Shown: positions 1-8,517 of the stretch, in pieces
How positions within the stretch are numbered: the stretch's first letter is position 1
How the letters are laid out: each line of letters opens with the position of its first letter
Origin: an uncultured Clostridia bacterium
Lineage (GTDB): Bacteria > Bacillota > Clostridia > TANB77 > CAG-508
Direction of reading: 5' to 3'
Length of the DNA: 32,003 nucleotides
Assembly (NCBI GenBank): GCA_944393475.1
Contig: CALYAI010000007.1
Span: 1-32,003, forward strand
Program-made: the position numbers and the translations under genes
Notes under the pieces: model-generated
Told to the model about the DNA's origin: nothing
Databases searched by the model: none
What the model saw: only the letters and a program-made list of their open reading frames with translations

Positions 1-29
1 TTTTCTCTCTTGTTACTTGGTCTTTTATT

Positions 30-58
30 ATATTACCATATCACTTTTTTGTTGTCAA
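30..58 (-). promoter_or_regulatory. Sigma-A-type promoter reading off the left edge
   Basis: On the minus strand there is TTGACA (53-58), a 17-base spacer and TAATAT (30-35). It lies downstream of the ylmC-like gene and points out of the window, so it should drive a gene to the left that is not visible here. Confidence 0.55.
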
Positions 59-84
59 TATATTTTTTTCTTTTTTTATAACTT

Positions 85-318
85 TTAAATATCTACTAAT
101 ATTATATCATCTCCTATACACTTTATCTTTTGCCATGGAATAACAACTTCTTGTTCATGTGAAAACAAACTCATTAAACGATTTTCCCCTGGAACAATAA
201 TAGATATAATATTCCCAGTTGTTAGATCTGCACAAACATCTTGAACAACTCCTAATTTTTTTCCATTGTTTATATTTATTACCTCTTTGTGCCTAAAATC
301 CAATCCCTTTTTACTCAT
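85..318 (-). CDS. PRC-barrel protein, YlmC/YmxH family
   Basis: A 77-residue protein made of a single PRC-barrel-like beta domain (LGVVQDVCADLTTGNIISIIVPG near residues 22-45, then VVIPWQKIKCIGDDIILVD at the end). This is the YlmC/YmxH family found in spore-forming Firmicutes, often near sporulation sigma genes. Its biochemical role is not established. The ATG at 316-318 has an AGGTGAT ribosome binding site just upstream. It lies 44 bases after sigG on the same strand with no terminator between, so it is probably co-transcribed with sigG. The context supports a sporulation link, but the sequence shows no catalytic residues. Confidence 0.8.
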   Translation of the reverse strand: MSKKGLDFRHKEVININNGKKLGVVQDVCADLTTGNIISIIVPGENRLMSLFSHEQEVVIPWQKIKCIGDDIILVDI

Positions 319-362
319 AGTATCACCTATTAAATATATATGTTGTTTTCTATCTTATATGT

Positions 363-1136
363 CTATTCATATAATCTTTTTATATGATTTATTGCGCTTT
401 TCTCTATTCTTGATACTTGTGCCTGAGATATTCCTATTTCATCTGCTACTTCCATCTGTGTTCTACCATCAAAATAACGTTTACTTATTATCAATTTCTC
501 TTTTTCATTTAATTTTTTCATTAATTCTGATATAGTTATACTTTCTGTCCATTTATCATCTGTGTTTTTTCGATCACTTACTTGATCTATTACAAATATA
601 TTTTCTGTCCCATCATTAAACACCGGTTCTTGTAATGAAATTGGATCTTGTATAGCACCTAAGCAAAAAGATATCTCTTCTGCTTTAATATTAAATTCTT
701 TTGCAATTTCTTCTACAGATGGTTCCCTATTATTTTCTTTCAAAAATTTATTTTTATATGCAATACTCTTGTACGCTAGATCCTTTATTGATCTACTTAC
801 TCTAATAGAATTATTATCCCTCAAGTATCTTCTTATTTCTCCTATAATCATAGGAACTGCATAAGTACTAAACTGTACATTCAACGTGATATCAAAATTA
901 TCAATAGCTTTTATTAGACCTATACAACCTATTTGAAATAAATCATCTGCACTTTCACCTCTACCAACAAATCTTTGTACAACACTTAATACAAGTCTTA
1001 GGTTTCCTTTTATAAATTTTTCTCTAGCTTCTTTATTTCCTTCTTTTATTTTAATTAATAATTCCTTTTTTTCTTCATTTGATAATATAGGTAATTTAGT
1101 CGTATTAACTCCACATATTTCTACCTTATTAATCAA
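363..1136 (-). CDS. sigG: Forespore RNA polymerase sigma factor SigG
   Basis: Sigma-G directs late forespore transcription during sporulation. The N-terminus carries the family hallmark NKVEICGVNTTKLP, followed by region 2 (GNLRLVLSVVQRF, DDLFQIGCIGLIKAIDNFD, FSTYAVPMIIGEIRRYLRDN) and region 4 with the helix-turn-helix TQMEVADEIGISQAQVSRIEKSA. The longer frame opens at a GTG at 1160, but an AAAGGAGG ribosome binding site falls inside that extension. The TTG at 1134-1136, 8 bases after the site, is the supported start and gives 257 residues, close to the usual length. It follows sigE by about 60 bases, the same order as in Bacillus. I saw no convincing sigma-F promoter in the gap. Confidence 0.93.
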   Translation of the reverse strand: MINKVEICGVNTTKLPILSNEEKKELLIKIKEGNKEAREKFIKGNLRLVLSVVQRFVGRGESADDLFQIGCIGLIKAIDNFDITLNVQFSTYAVPMIIGEIRRYLRDNNSIRVSRSIKDLAYKSIAYKNKFLKENNREPSVEEIAKEFNIKAEEISFCLGAIQDPISLQEPVFNDGTENIFVIDQVSDRKNTDDKWTESITISELMKKLNEKEKLIISKRYFDGRTQMEVADEIGISQAQVSRIEKSAINHIKRLYE

Positions 1137-1198
1137 AGAAAAAACCTCCTTTAAAAACACTTAATCTAAGTATTTCCAAATTTGGTCTTTTTATTCTT

Positions 1199-1933
1199 TT
1201 ATCCTATTTTGCTAAAAATTTCTTTTTTCATTTTCCTAATTATCTTTTTTTCCAATCGTGAAATATAACTCTGAGAAATTCCAAGCATATCAGCAACTTC
1301 TTTTTGAGTTCTTTCATCGCCTGTTATAAATCCAAACCTTAATTCCATAATATTTCTTTCCCTTTCATTTAATTTTGATATTGATTCTCTTAAAAGTTTC
1401 TTATCAATTTCATCTTCAAGTTTTTTTGAGGTTACATCTCCTTCCGTTCCTAAAATATCAGATAACAATAGTTCATTTCCGTCTCCATCCTGGTTTAAAG
1501 GTTCATCTATAGATATTTCACTTTTTAATTTACTATTTCTTCTTAAATACATTAAAATCTCGTTTTCTATGCATCTAGATGCATAGGTTGCTAATTTTAT
1601 TCTTTTATCTACTTTAAATGTATTAACTCCTTTCATTAATCCTATAGTTCCTATAGAAATTAGATCTTCTAAACATATTCCAGTGTTTTCAAATTTTTTT
1701 GCTATATATACTACCAGCCTTAAATTTTTTTCAACTAATACTTTCCTAGCCTCTATATCTCCTTTTTTGATTTTTTCTAGAATTTCCTGCTCCTCCTCTG
1801 CTGATAGTGGCGCAGGCAAGGTTTGACTTCCTCCTACATAAAAAATTGGCAAATTGTCTATTTCTTCCTCTTTATTTATATATTTTGCATAGATCGTTTC
1901 TATGCTGTTTTTTAATTTTTCTATTAAATTCAT
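1199..1933 (-). CDS. sigE: Mother-cell sporulation sigma factor SigE (pro-protein)
   Basis: Sigma-E is made as an inactive precursor and activated by SpoIIGA cleavage in the mother cell. About 28 N-terminal residues ([18 protein letters not shown] and on) form the pro-sequence ahead of the conserved block [18 protein letters not shown]. Then come region 2 ([54 protein letters not shown]) and the region 4 helix-turn-helix ([20 protein letters not shown]). The ATG at 1931-1933 follows a GAGGAGGAG ribosome binding site, giving 244 residues. A longer frame to 1969 has no such site. The start lies inside the end of spoIIGA, a 62-base overlap that suggests translational coupling of precursor and protease. 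Confidence 0.95.
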   Translation of the reverse strand: MNLIEKLKNSIETIYAKYINKEEEIDNLPIFYVGGSQTLPAPLSAEEEQEILEKIKKGDIEARKVLVEKNLRLVVYIAKKFENTGICLEDLISIGTIGLMKGVNTFKVDKRIKLATYASRCIENEILMYLRRNSKLKSEISIDEPLNQDGDGNELLLSDILGTEGDVTSKKLEDEIDKKLLRESISKLNERERNIMELRFGFITGDERTQKEVADMLGISQSYISRLEKKIIRKMKKEIFSKIG

Positions 1934-2819
1934 AATTACACTCCTCCTCTTTAAATAAATTAAGTCCAATTAGTGCATCGTATCTTTTTATTCTAGAAAA
2001 TTTCTTTTCATAAACTCCAATTATTACATTATTTTTTTTTATATTATCTACAATTATTTTATCTGGCTTTATACCTATCAAAATTCCGTGTTCATTTCCT
2101 AATGAACTAAATGGTATCAATCTTACCCGTTTGATCGATTCACAATTTGTTAATTCTCCAATTTTATCACCTTCTAATATTAGATTTATATCTTTTAATA
2201 ACTGTTGATTTAATAATTTATCTATACTGTTTTTGGTTACAATAATTACTGGATTCTTACTTATTGGTTCTTCTAACATATTGCCAGTATCTAACAATCC
2301 TTTTATTTTTGCTTTTTTTCCATCTATAATTATTTCTATATCATAGTATATATTTTTTGTTGATATATTTTTATTTATATTTCTTATTAATATTTTTATA
2401 ATTATTATTCCCAAAATTAATCCTATTGCTGAAATTATGCTTGGATAATTTACAATCATTATTCCATTTTTTATATTTATGCTATTGTTAAAGATGGTGT
2501 ATTCTAAAGCTATCGATAACCCTCCTCCTATTAATGAAATAATATAAAAAACAATTACAAATTCACCTATCTTTTTTATGTTGTTATGAGGGCATATAAT
2601 ATAAACCATTAATAGCGATAATAGAATTTTTACAACTATATTATTGATAAAAATATTGTTATTTATAATAATTATGACTGCATAGGTACTTCCGATTAAA
2701 CTTGAAATAAAAATTTTAATAGCGGATCTTTTTCCATGATTAAAATAAATAGTCATGTATAAGATTGCATAATTTATAATCATGTTTTCAATAAATATTA
2801 AATCTACATACACAATCAT
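1872..2819 (-). CDS. spoIIGA: Sigma-E processing peptidase SpoIIGA
   Basis: A membrane-embedded aspartic protease that removes the pro-sequence of SigE. The first half (residues 1 to about 150) is a run of hydrophobic helices starting [20 protein letters not shown]. The second half carries the aspartate motif LLDTGNML (near residue 185) and the usual C-terminal block DALIGLNLF. At 315 residues its length is typical. The ATG at 2817-2819 has GAGGTG upstream. The C-terminal 20 codons overlap the start of sigE, which is the expected partner. The gene is separated from ftsZ by a terminator, so it should have its own promoter in 2820-2885. I found no clear Spo0A box there. Confidence 0.93.
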   Translation of the reverse strand: MIVYVDLIFIENMIINYAILYMTIYFNHGKRSAIKIFISSLIGSTYAVIIIINNNIFINNIVVKILLSLLMVYIICPHNNIKKIGEFVIVFYIISLIGGGLSIALEYTIFNNSINIKNGIMIVNYPSIISAIGLILGIIIIKILIRNINKNISTKNIYYDIEIIIDGKKAKIKGLLDTGNMLEEPISKNPVIIVTKNSIDKLLNQQLLKDINLILEGDKIGELTNCESIKRVRLIPFSSLGNEHGILIGIKPDKIIVDNIKKNNVIIGVYEKKFSRIKRYDALIGLNLFKEEECNYEFNRKIKKQHRNDLCKIYK

Positions 2820-2885
2820 ACTGGCACCTCACGTGTTATATTTTACTATTTATTTTTTTAAAAGTCTGTCATTTCTTGAGGCAGA

Positions 2886-2923
2886 AAAAAAGAAATAATC
2901 TACTACTTTCGATTATTTCTTTT
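2886..2923 (-). terminator. Rho-independent terminator after ftsZ
   Basis: A 13-bp perfect stem (arms 2888-2900 and 2911-2923, 10-base loop), followed on the minus strand by a T-rich tract. It lies about 30 bases after the ftsZ stop codon and separates the ftsAZ transcript from spoIIGA-sigE. Confidence 0.8.
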
Positions 2924-2953
2924 AATTACTTTTATAATTAAACTTTTTTTACA

Positions 2954-4057
2954 TTATTTTTGCTTTCTTCTTAAGAAAGATGGTATATCCAAATCATTTG
3001 AATTTGAATTGTTTTCTGAAGTACTTGTTGGAATTGAGTTTATTTTTTGATCCCATACTTTAGATGCTATTGTATCCATGTTTGTATTATTCTTGTCTTT
3101 TTCAAACTCAGTAGCAATAACAGTAATTACAATTTCATCCTTCATATCAGGATCTATAACAGCACCAAATATAATATTTGCTTCTGGGTCTACACTTCTT
3201 TGTACCAATTCTGCAGCAGTGTTAACTTCATGTAATCCTAAATCTGGTCCACCAGTAATATTTATAATTACCCCTCTTGCTCCTTCGATTGAAGTTTCTA
3301 ATAATGGACTTTCTGTTGCTTGCTTTGCAGCATCCTCTGCTCTATTTTCTCCAGATGCTCTACCAATACCCATATGTGCCATACCCGTATTTAACATAAT
3401 TGTTTTTACATCTGCAAAATCTAGATTAACAAGTCCTGGAACTGCTATTAAATCAGAAATTCCTTGAACACCTTGTCTTAAAATTTCATCAGCCATTCTG
3501 AAAGCTTCTACTATTGAAGTTTTTCTATCTATTATTTGTAATAATTTATCATTTGGTATTACTACAAGTGTATCTACTTTTCCTTTTAAGCTTTCTATTC
3601 CTCTATCTGCTTGAGATAATCTTTTCTTTCCTTCAAATGTAAATGGTTTTGTAACAACACCAATTGTTAATATTCCCATATCTTTTGCAATTCCTGCAAC
3701 TATAGGTGCTGCACCTGTACCTGTTCCTCCACCCATTCCGGCGGTAACAAATACCATATCTGCACCTCTTAAAGCTTCCGCTATTTCTGATTTGCTCTCC
3801 TCTGCTGATTGTGCACCAATATCTGGATTAGCTCCTGCTCCTAATCCTCTTGTAATCTTTTCACCGATTTGAATCTTTGTACCTGCTTTTGACATTTGAA
3901 GAGCTTGTCTATCTGTGTTAACAGCTATAAATTCTACTCCTCTTATTCCACAATCAACCATTCTGTTTACTGCATTGTTTCCAGCTCCTCCTACACCTAT
4001 TACCTTAATAGTAGCTGTTCCGTCTAACATTTTCTCGTTTTCATCAAAGTCCATCAT
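2954..4057 (-). CDS. ftsZ: Cell division GTPase FtsZ
   Basis: The tubulin homologue that polymerises into the division ring. The GTP-binding residues [13 protein letters not shown] lie near the N-terminus, the tubulin signature [10 protein letters not shown] near residue 105, and the co-catalytic [11 protein letters not shown] segment near residue 205. The tail ends with the conserved peptide [13 protein letters not shown], the docking site for FtsA and SepF. A longer frame opens at a TTG at 4075, but the GGGAGGAAG ribosome binding site is inside that extension. The ATG at 4055-4057 (first of two adjacent ATGs) gives 367 residues. It lies 49 bases downstream of ftsA in the same transcript. 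Confidence 0.97.
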   Translation of the reverse strand: MMDFDENEKMLDGTATIKVIGVGGAGNNAVNRMVDCGIRGVEFIAVNTDRQALQMSKAGTKIQIGEKITRGLGAGANPDIGAQSAEESKSEIAEALRGADMVFVTAGMGGGTGTGAAPIVAGIAKDMGILTIGVVTKPFTFEGKKRLSQADRGIESLKGKVDTLVVIPNDKLLQIIDRKTSIVEAFRMADEILRQGVQGISDLIAVPGLVNLDFADVKTIMLNTGMAHMGIGRASGENRAEDAAKQATESPLLETSIEGARGVIINITGGPDLGLHEVNTAAELVQRSVDPEANIIFGAVIDPDMKDEIVITVIATEFEKDKNNTNMDTIASKVWDQKINSIPTSTSENNSNSNDLDIPSFLRRKQK

Positions 4058-4106
4058 AAAGTTTCTTCCTCCCAATCTATTTTTTATTTTTTATTTATTA
4101 ACTCTT

Positions 4107-5336
4107 TTATGAATAGAAAAATTCTTTTATTCTTTCTAATAAAGTTTTGAAAAATCCTTCTTCTGATTTTGTATCTATGCTACTTGATACTGTTTTGGTA
4201 AATGGTCTTGATGCTATGTATCTAACTAATGCATATGCAACTCTAAAAGTAGGTTTTACCGTACTAATTAATCTTCCAGTAGCAATTTTAACTGGTATAT
4301 TTAGATTTATTTTTCCTGCTACATCACATTTATTTATATTAGTTATTCCCTGACCTGTTAATATAACATTATTAATCCTTGATTTAATACCTTGATTTGT
4401 TATATCTTTATTTACTAAAGAAAAGATTTCTTCAATTCTTGCTTCTATTATTTCAATAAGTTCAGAGCTTTTTATTGTTTTGTTTCTATTTTCACCTTTA
4501 AAAGTATTTAATAATATATCATTATCATTATCTATAAAAGATTTAAGTGCCAATCCATATTGCCTTTTTAATTTATCAGCCTCTTCTTCAGAAATATTTA
4601 ATACTAATGCTATATCATTTGTTATACTATTTCCTCCTAATGGAATTGTATTTGTATATACATATGATGATCCTTCGAAAACACCAATATCTGTATTTCC
4701 TGCTCCCATATCCAATATCATTACATTATCATGTAATTCATTGTTATCCAATATTAAATTCCTTTGTGCTAGTGTCGTTGGAACTAATCCATCTACATCT
4801 ATTCCAGCTTTTTTAAATATGGATGATATCTGTCTTACATAATCCTTATCAGCTAATATTACTTGAGCTTTTAAAGTAAAACTAGAACTTAAACTTCCTA
4901 CAGGATCTTCGGTAACTTTTCCTGTGTCTAAAATAAACTTATCTGGAATTATATCTATTGATACTTTTCCTTCTGGAATTTCTACATCCTTTACTTGCAT
5001 AATAGCTGTTTGTACATCTCTTAGTGATATTCCTGAATATTTGTCCCTAGCTTCTTTTACAATACTATTTTGTACTATAGTAGTGTATTTTCCAGGTATT
5101 GTTACATATGCAGAATTTACTCTTAATCCTGATTCCTCTTCTATTTTATCCAATACCTTTATTAAACTATTAGAAACTTCTTCTTCATTAATTATTTTCG
5201 TTTTCTTTATTCCTGAGCATTTAGCAGAGCTACTGCAAATAATCTCTATTTGATTAAAATTATTCACTTCTCCTACTATTGCTGCAATCTTAGAAGTTCC
5301 AATATCTATTCCTACGATTATATCTCCTATTGCCAA
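4107..5336 (-). CDS. ftsA: Cell division protein FtsA
   Basis: An actin-fold ATPase that anchors FtsZ filaments to the membrane. The phosphate-1 loop is VGIDIGTSKIAAIVGE, the second phosphate loop is MILDMGAGNTDIGVF, and the adenosine motif is VILTGQGITNI. The C-terminus ends in an amphipathic helix (FFKTLLERIKEFFYS), the usual membrane-targeting sequence. The open frame extends to 5405, but that region contains the promoter and the ribosome binding site GGAGGAG. The TTG at 5334-5336, 8 bases after this site, is the supported start and gives 409 residues. It is the first gene of the ftsA-ftsZ transcript. Confidence 0.94.
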   Translation of the reverse strand: MAIGDIIVGIDIGTSKIAAIVGEVNNFNQIEIICSSSAKCSGIKKTKIINEEEVSNSLIKVLDKIEEESGLRVNSAYVTIPGKYTTIVQNSIVKEARDKYSGISLRDVQTAIMQVKDVEIPEGKVSIDIIPDKFILDTGKVTEDPVGSLSSSFTLKAQVILADKDYVRQISSIFKKAGIDVDGLVPTTLAQRNLILDNNELHDNVMILDMGAGNTDIGVFEGSSYVYTNTIPLGGNSITNDIALVLNISEEEADKLKRQYGLALKSFIDNDNDILLNTFKGENRNKTIKSSELIEIIEARIEEIFSLVNKDITNQGIKSRINNVILTGQGITNINKCDVAGKINLNIPVKIATGRLISTVKPTFRVAYALVRYIASRPFTKTVSSSIDTKSEEGFFKTLLERIKEFFYS

Positions 5337-5376
5337 GTTAGGTCTCCTCCAATTTGTTCTCATATTAACTAGTGAT

Positions 5377-5405
5377 AGAATATTATATTTTAAATAAAAT
5401 GTCAA
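5377..5405 (-). promoter_or_regulatory. Sigma-A promoter for ftsA-ftsZ
   Basis: TTGACA (5400-5405), a 17-base spacer and TATTCT (5377-5382) on the minus strand, about 40 bases upstream of the ftsA TTG start. The -35 box covers the first codon of the longest open frame, which rules that start out. Confidence 0.8.
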
Positions 5406-5487
5406 TACTTGTTGTTATATTTTTGTAACCTTTTTGTAATAATGACGTAACAATCTTTTTTGACAAATTTCGTCCTTAAATGATAAT

Positions 5488-5508
5488 AAAAAGGACAAAT
5501 GTCCTTTT
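5488..5508 (-). terminator. Terminator after sbp
   Basis: An 8-bp stem (AAAAGGAC with GTCCTTTT, loop of 4) followed by TTTTTATT-type sequence on the minus strand, just after the sbp stop. It separates the murA-sbp operon from ftsA-ftsZ. The A/T flanks on both sides could let it work in both directions. Confidence 0.75.
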
Positions 5509-5532
5509 ATTAATATTCTATCTATTTTTAAG

Positions 5533-5934
5533 TTATCCTTCTATATTTACGTCTTTTTGTTCAGCTTTTTTAGTTTTCTTTCTTTTTTCGATCCAGTCAG
5601 TCCACTTATCTATATAATATCTACGAATTATTGCTAGGTCAATAAATATTCTACCAACAAATACAATTATTGCAGCAAGAGCAATATCAACATTTAACCT
5701 ATTTCCTAAATATGTTAATAGAACTGCTGTAATGCTATTGATAAAAAAACCTGAAACAAAAACTCTCATATCAAAATTTTTCTGTACTACAGACTTTATT
5801 CCTCCAAATACTGAATCTAAAGCAGCCATTATTCCAATAGCTAAGTATCCAGACATTGAATATGGAATTAATGGTGAATTTATTCCCAATATTGCACCAA
5901 TTGTACAACCTATTAATATTGCTATAAGAACCAA
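5533..5934 (-). CDS. sbp: Small basic protein Sbp, membrane
   Basis: A 133-residue membrane protein of the small basic protein family of unknown function, located in the divIB-ftsA interval as in Bacillus. Three to four hydrophobic stretches (about residues 2-17, 27-40, 58-76, 83-102) precede a very basic tail (RRYYIDKWTDWIEKRKKTKKAEQK). The start is a TTG at 5932-5934 with an AGGAGG site 8 bases before it. It is the last gene of the murA-divIB-DUF881-DUF881-sbp run and is followed by a terminator. Confidence 0.85.
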   Translation of the reverse strand: MVLIAILIGCTIGAILGINSPLIPYSMSGYLAIGIMAALDSVFGGIKSVVQKNFDMRVFVSGFFINSITAVLLTYLGNRLNVDIALAAIIVFVGRIFIDLAIIRRYYIDKWTDWIEKRKKTKKAEQKDVNIEG

Positions 5935-5962
5935 TTTAATACCTCCTATTTATATATTATTT

Positions 5963-6670
5963 TTAATTTATACTAATACTTTCATCAATTTCAAAACTTC
6001 CGCTATATTTTAATATTTTTATATTATTATTTTCTGTAAGTGATATATTTTTTCCATTTGATGTCATTTTATCAGAAAAGCCACCTTTGGCAGTAATTCC
6101 ACTTTCTAAGTATTTCTGATTTCCAATTACTTGTATTGTATATGGAGAAGATAATCTTGTGCCATTTACAATAATATAAGAATCAACATCTGCAAATTCT
6201 GTTAAATTTGTAATTCTTTGACCATTTACAGATATTGCTTCTGCTTCAGCAGTTTTTAACTCATTCATTAGGCTAATTAGATCATCTGCTACGATATTTG
6301 ATGTTCCATCAGATAATTGTATTATTATTCCCTGTCCTTCTACATCTGTCTTACCAAGATATAGTTCTGCCTGTCTTAATTCTTTATCAACTAATTCAGA
6401 AGAAGCTTGAGTATCATTTATTTTATTTTTATATTCTTCCAAATTAGTTCGTGCTTGCGTTAGTTGGTTTGACGTATCTTCATATTTATCCTGCCAACTT
6501 GCTAATTCTTCTCTTAATTCTCCTTCTCTTTTTGTCGTTAAAGAAGTTATATCTGTCTCATTAACAACTTTAAATTGCATAAACATTACATAAACTAATA
6601 TGAAACACATTACACCTACAATCACAGTCATTGTAATTTTACCTTTTTTTAAATCTTTAAATAAAATCAT
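5963..6670 (-). CDS. DUF881 family protein (YlxW/YlxX-like), second copy
   Basis: A membrane-anchored DUF881 protein of 235 residues from the division cluster. One N-terminal transmembrane helix (MTVIVGVMCFILVYVMFMQF) is followed by a coiled coil (about residues 45-100). The DUF881 core is marked by GQGIIIQLSDG, LISLMNELKTAEAEAISVNGQRI and NGTRLSSPYTIQVIG. The ATG at 6668-6670 with AGGAGG five bases upstream is preferred over the GTG two codons earlier, which overlaps the ribosome binding site. It is a diverged paralogue of the upstream gene, and both probably face outward from the membrane. A role in division is inferred from position only. Confidence 0.85.
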   Translation of the reverse strand: MILFKDLKKGKITMTVIVGVMCFILVYVMFMQFKVVNETDITSLTTKREGELREELASWQDKYEDTSNQLTQARTNLEEYKNKINDTQASSELVDKELRQAELYLGKTDVEGQGIIIQLSDGTSNIVADDLISLMNELKTAEAEAISVNGQRITNLTEFADVDSYIIVNGTRLSSPYTIQVIGNQKYLESGITAKGGFSDKMTSNGKNISLTENNNIKILKYSGSFEIDESISIN

Positions 6671-6679
6671 ACCCACCTC

Positions 6680-7420
6680 CTATTCTGCTTCCTTAGCATA
6701 TTTATAATTTATAACTCCATTATATTTTTCTACTGTCACATTATTTTGCATTTTAATTGAAACATCTATTCCATAATCATCTCTTAGCCAATCTATATAT
6801 CCACCTGGTCTTTCTAACGTTTCAAAACTTCCTCCAACAGCTTTTATGACAAATGGTGTACCTACAATTTCTCCATTTACTCTTGTTATATTTCCAGCAC
6901 AATTAATTGATGTTGTTGGAATAATTCTTTGACCATTTATGGATATTGCTATTGCTCCTGCATTTTTTAACTCATTTATTATTTTTAATAAATCAATCTC
7001 ATGAACTAAGTAATTACTTATATCTTCTCCTGTTTTAATAGAAGAAACAGAAGCATTTTGGTTATCTCTTAAAGTTATTACAACACCTTTTCCTGTTACT
7101 TCACTTAAACCTAATATAGCATTATCTTGTTTTAATTGTTCTTCTTTATCTGATGCTACACTGTCATTTTCTGTTGCTTTTGACCTATAATCTTCTAGTT
7201 CTTTGTTTATCTTTTCTAATTCTGCAAATGCATTATCATATTTTTCTTTTGTTTTTAAAACTTCATCTCTTAAATTGTTATCTGCATAATTCGGATTAGA
7301 AATACTTATATTACTTTTTACAGTTCTAATTTGTAAAGTTATTCCAAAAGTAAGTAAAATACATAATATTCCTATCACTATACTTATACTTATATTTTTT
7401 TTATTGTATTTAATCTTCAA
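6680..7420 (-). CDS. DUF881 family protein (YlxW/YlxX-like), first copy
   Basis: 246 residues with one N-terminal transmembrane segment (ISISIVIGILCILLTFGITL), a short coiled coil and a DUF881 core (GKGVVITLRDN, LLKIINELKNAGAIAISINGQRI, NGEIVGTPFVIKAVG). The extended frame begins at a GTG at 7438, but the AGGAGG site lies inside it. The TTG at 7418-7420 is 7 bases after the site and gives the normal short basic N-terminus before the membrane helix. The stop lies about 10 bases before the next DUF881 gene, and divIB ends 10 bases upstream, so these are one operon. The function of the family is unknown. Confidence 0.85.
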   Translation of the reverse strand: MKIKYNKKNISISIVIGILCILLTFGITLQIRTVKSNISISNPNYADNNLRDEVLKTKEKYDNAFAELEKINKELEDYRSKATENDSVASDKEEQLKQDNAILGLSEVTGKGVVITLRDNQNASVSSIKTGEDISNYLVHEIDLLKIINELKNAGAIAISINGQRIIPTTSINCAGNITRVNGEIVGTPFVIKAVGGSFETLERPGGYIDWLRDDYGIDVSIKMQNNVTVEKYNGVINYKYAKEAE

Positions 7421-7430
7421 AATAATCCTC

Positions 7431-8516
7431 CTATACACTTTCTCTAAAGAAAATTTTATTTAAATCATTTACAAATATTTCTCCATTTCTTCCTTCTTCT
7501 TTGCTTATTATCTCCTTTAAAATTAATATCTTATCATTTACATTTGTATCGTCACCCAAATAAGCAACCTTACCCTTTGAAGGCAATTCCATTATATAAT
7601 TTTTATCATTTGAGATGTTTACGTAAGTTATTATATCATAAATTTGGTTACTTTGTGCTGCCTTTAAAAATTTTTCTACACTTATAAGTTTATTGCAATC
7701 TTCATCAACTAATTTATTACCAGCTTTTATATCCTCTTGCTTTGTTACATAACCTCTTATTATTGGTAAATTAGCATTTTGCTCTGATATTTCTAATATA
7801 TTTCCATTCATATCTATATAAACAAATGCATTTCCATATTCTAGTTGATATTTAGCCGTTCTTTCGCTTACCGTAATTTCCACTGTATTAGGTATTTTTC
7901 TTTTTACCTCTACGGTGTCAATATAAGCATTTTCTTTTACATTTTTTTCTATTTCTTTAGAAGAAAATCTGAATATATTCTCTTCTATTTTTAACTTTGA
8001 TAAACTTGATATTTCTTCTGACTGTACTTTCTTATTTCCTTGAACATTTATATTCTTTATATTAAAAATAGGCGAAATAAATAAGAATAATATTATTCCA
8101 ATTATAATAGCGATTAGCATTAATATTTTTAGAAAGATTTTTATTATTCTAAATCTCTTTTCTCTTTTTTGCTTTCTTTTTCTTTCCTCTTCATATGGTA
8201 TACGTTTTACATTTTTCTTTGCTTGTCCTTTATTTGTTTTTTTCCTTGGCTCTTTATCTGTTACATCAAATTTATTTTTCTTCTTTTTATTATTTTCTTC
8301 TTTTCTTACTTTCTTGTTCTTATCTTTTTCTGGTAAAACTGTAACACCAATAACAATTTCATTGTCCATGTTAAACCTATCATCATTTAATAGCTCTGGA
8401 TTAACTTTTTTTCTTTTTTTCTTAGGGTGCTTCTTTTGCACCCTTTTATCTTCATTTTCCTTACTTAAATAATAAAAATCTAATTCACTATTTTTGTTTT
8501 TTCTTTTATTTTTCAC
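7431..8516 (-). CDS. divIB: Division protein DivIB/FtsQ
   Basis: A bitopic divisome protein that works with FtsL and FtsB homologues. An unusually long, lysine-rich cytoplasmic N-terminus (about 120 residues with many KK/RK runs) leads to one transmembrane helix (near residues 125-147, ILMLIAIIIGIILFLFISP). Then come the POTRA domain (FNIKNINVQGNKKV) and the FtsQ beta domain (VEVKRKIPNTVEITVSERTAKYQLEYGNAFVYIDMNGNIL). The frame opens at 8525, but the GTG at 8514-8516, one base after the murA stop and 8 bases from an AGAAGG site, is better placed. At about 361 residues it is longer than average because of the basic tail. Confidence 0.88.
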   Translation of the reverse strand: MKNKRKNKNSELDFYYLSKENEDKRVQKKHPKKKRKKVNPELLNDDRFNMDNEIVIGVTVLPEKDKNKKVRKEENNKKKKNKFDVTDKEPRKKTNKGQAKKNVKRIPYEEERKRKQKREKRFRIIKIFLKILMLIAIIIGIILFLFISPIFNIKNINVQGNKKVQSEEISSLSKLKIEENIFRFSSKEIEKNVKENAYIDTVEVKRKIPNTVEITVSERTAKYQLEYGNAFVYIDMNGNILEISEQNANLPIIRGYVTKQEDIKAGNKLVDEDCNKLISVEKFLKAAQSNQIYDIITYVNISNDKNYIMELPSKGKVAYLGDDTNVNDKILILKEIISKEEGRNGEIFVNDLNKIFFRESV

Positions 8517-8517
8517 A

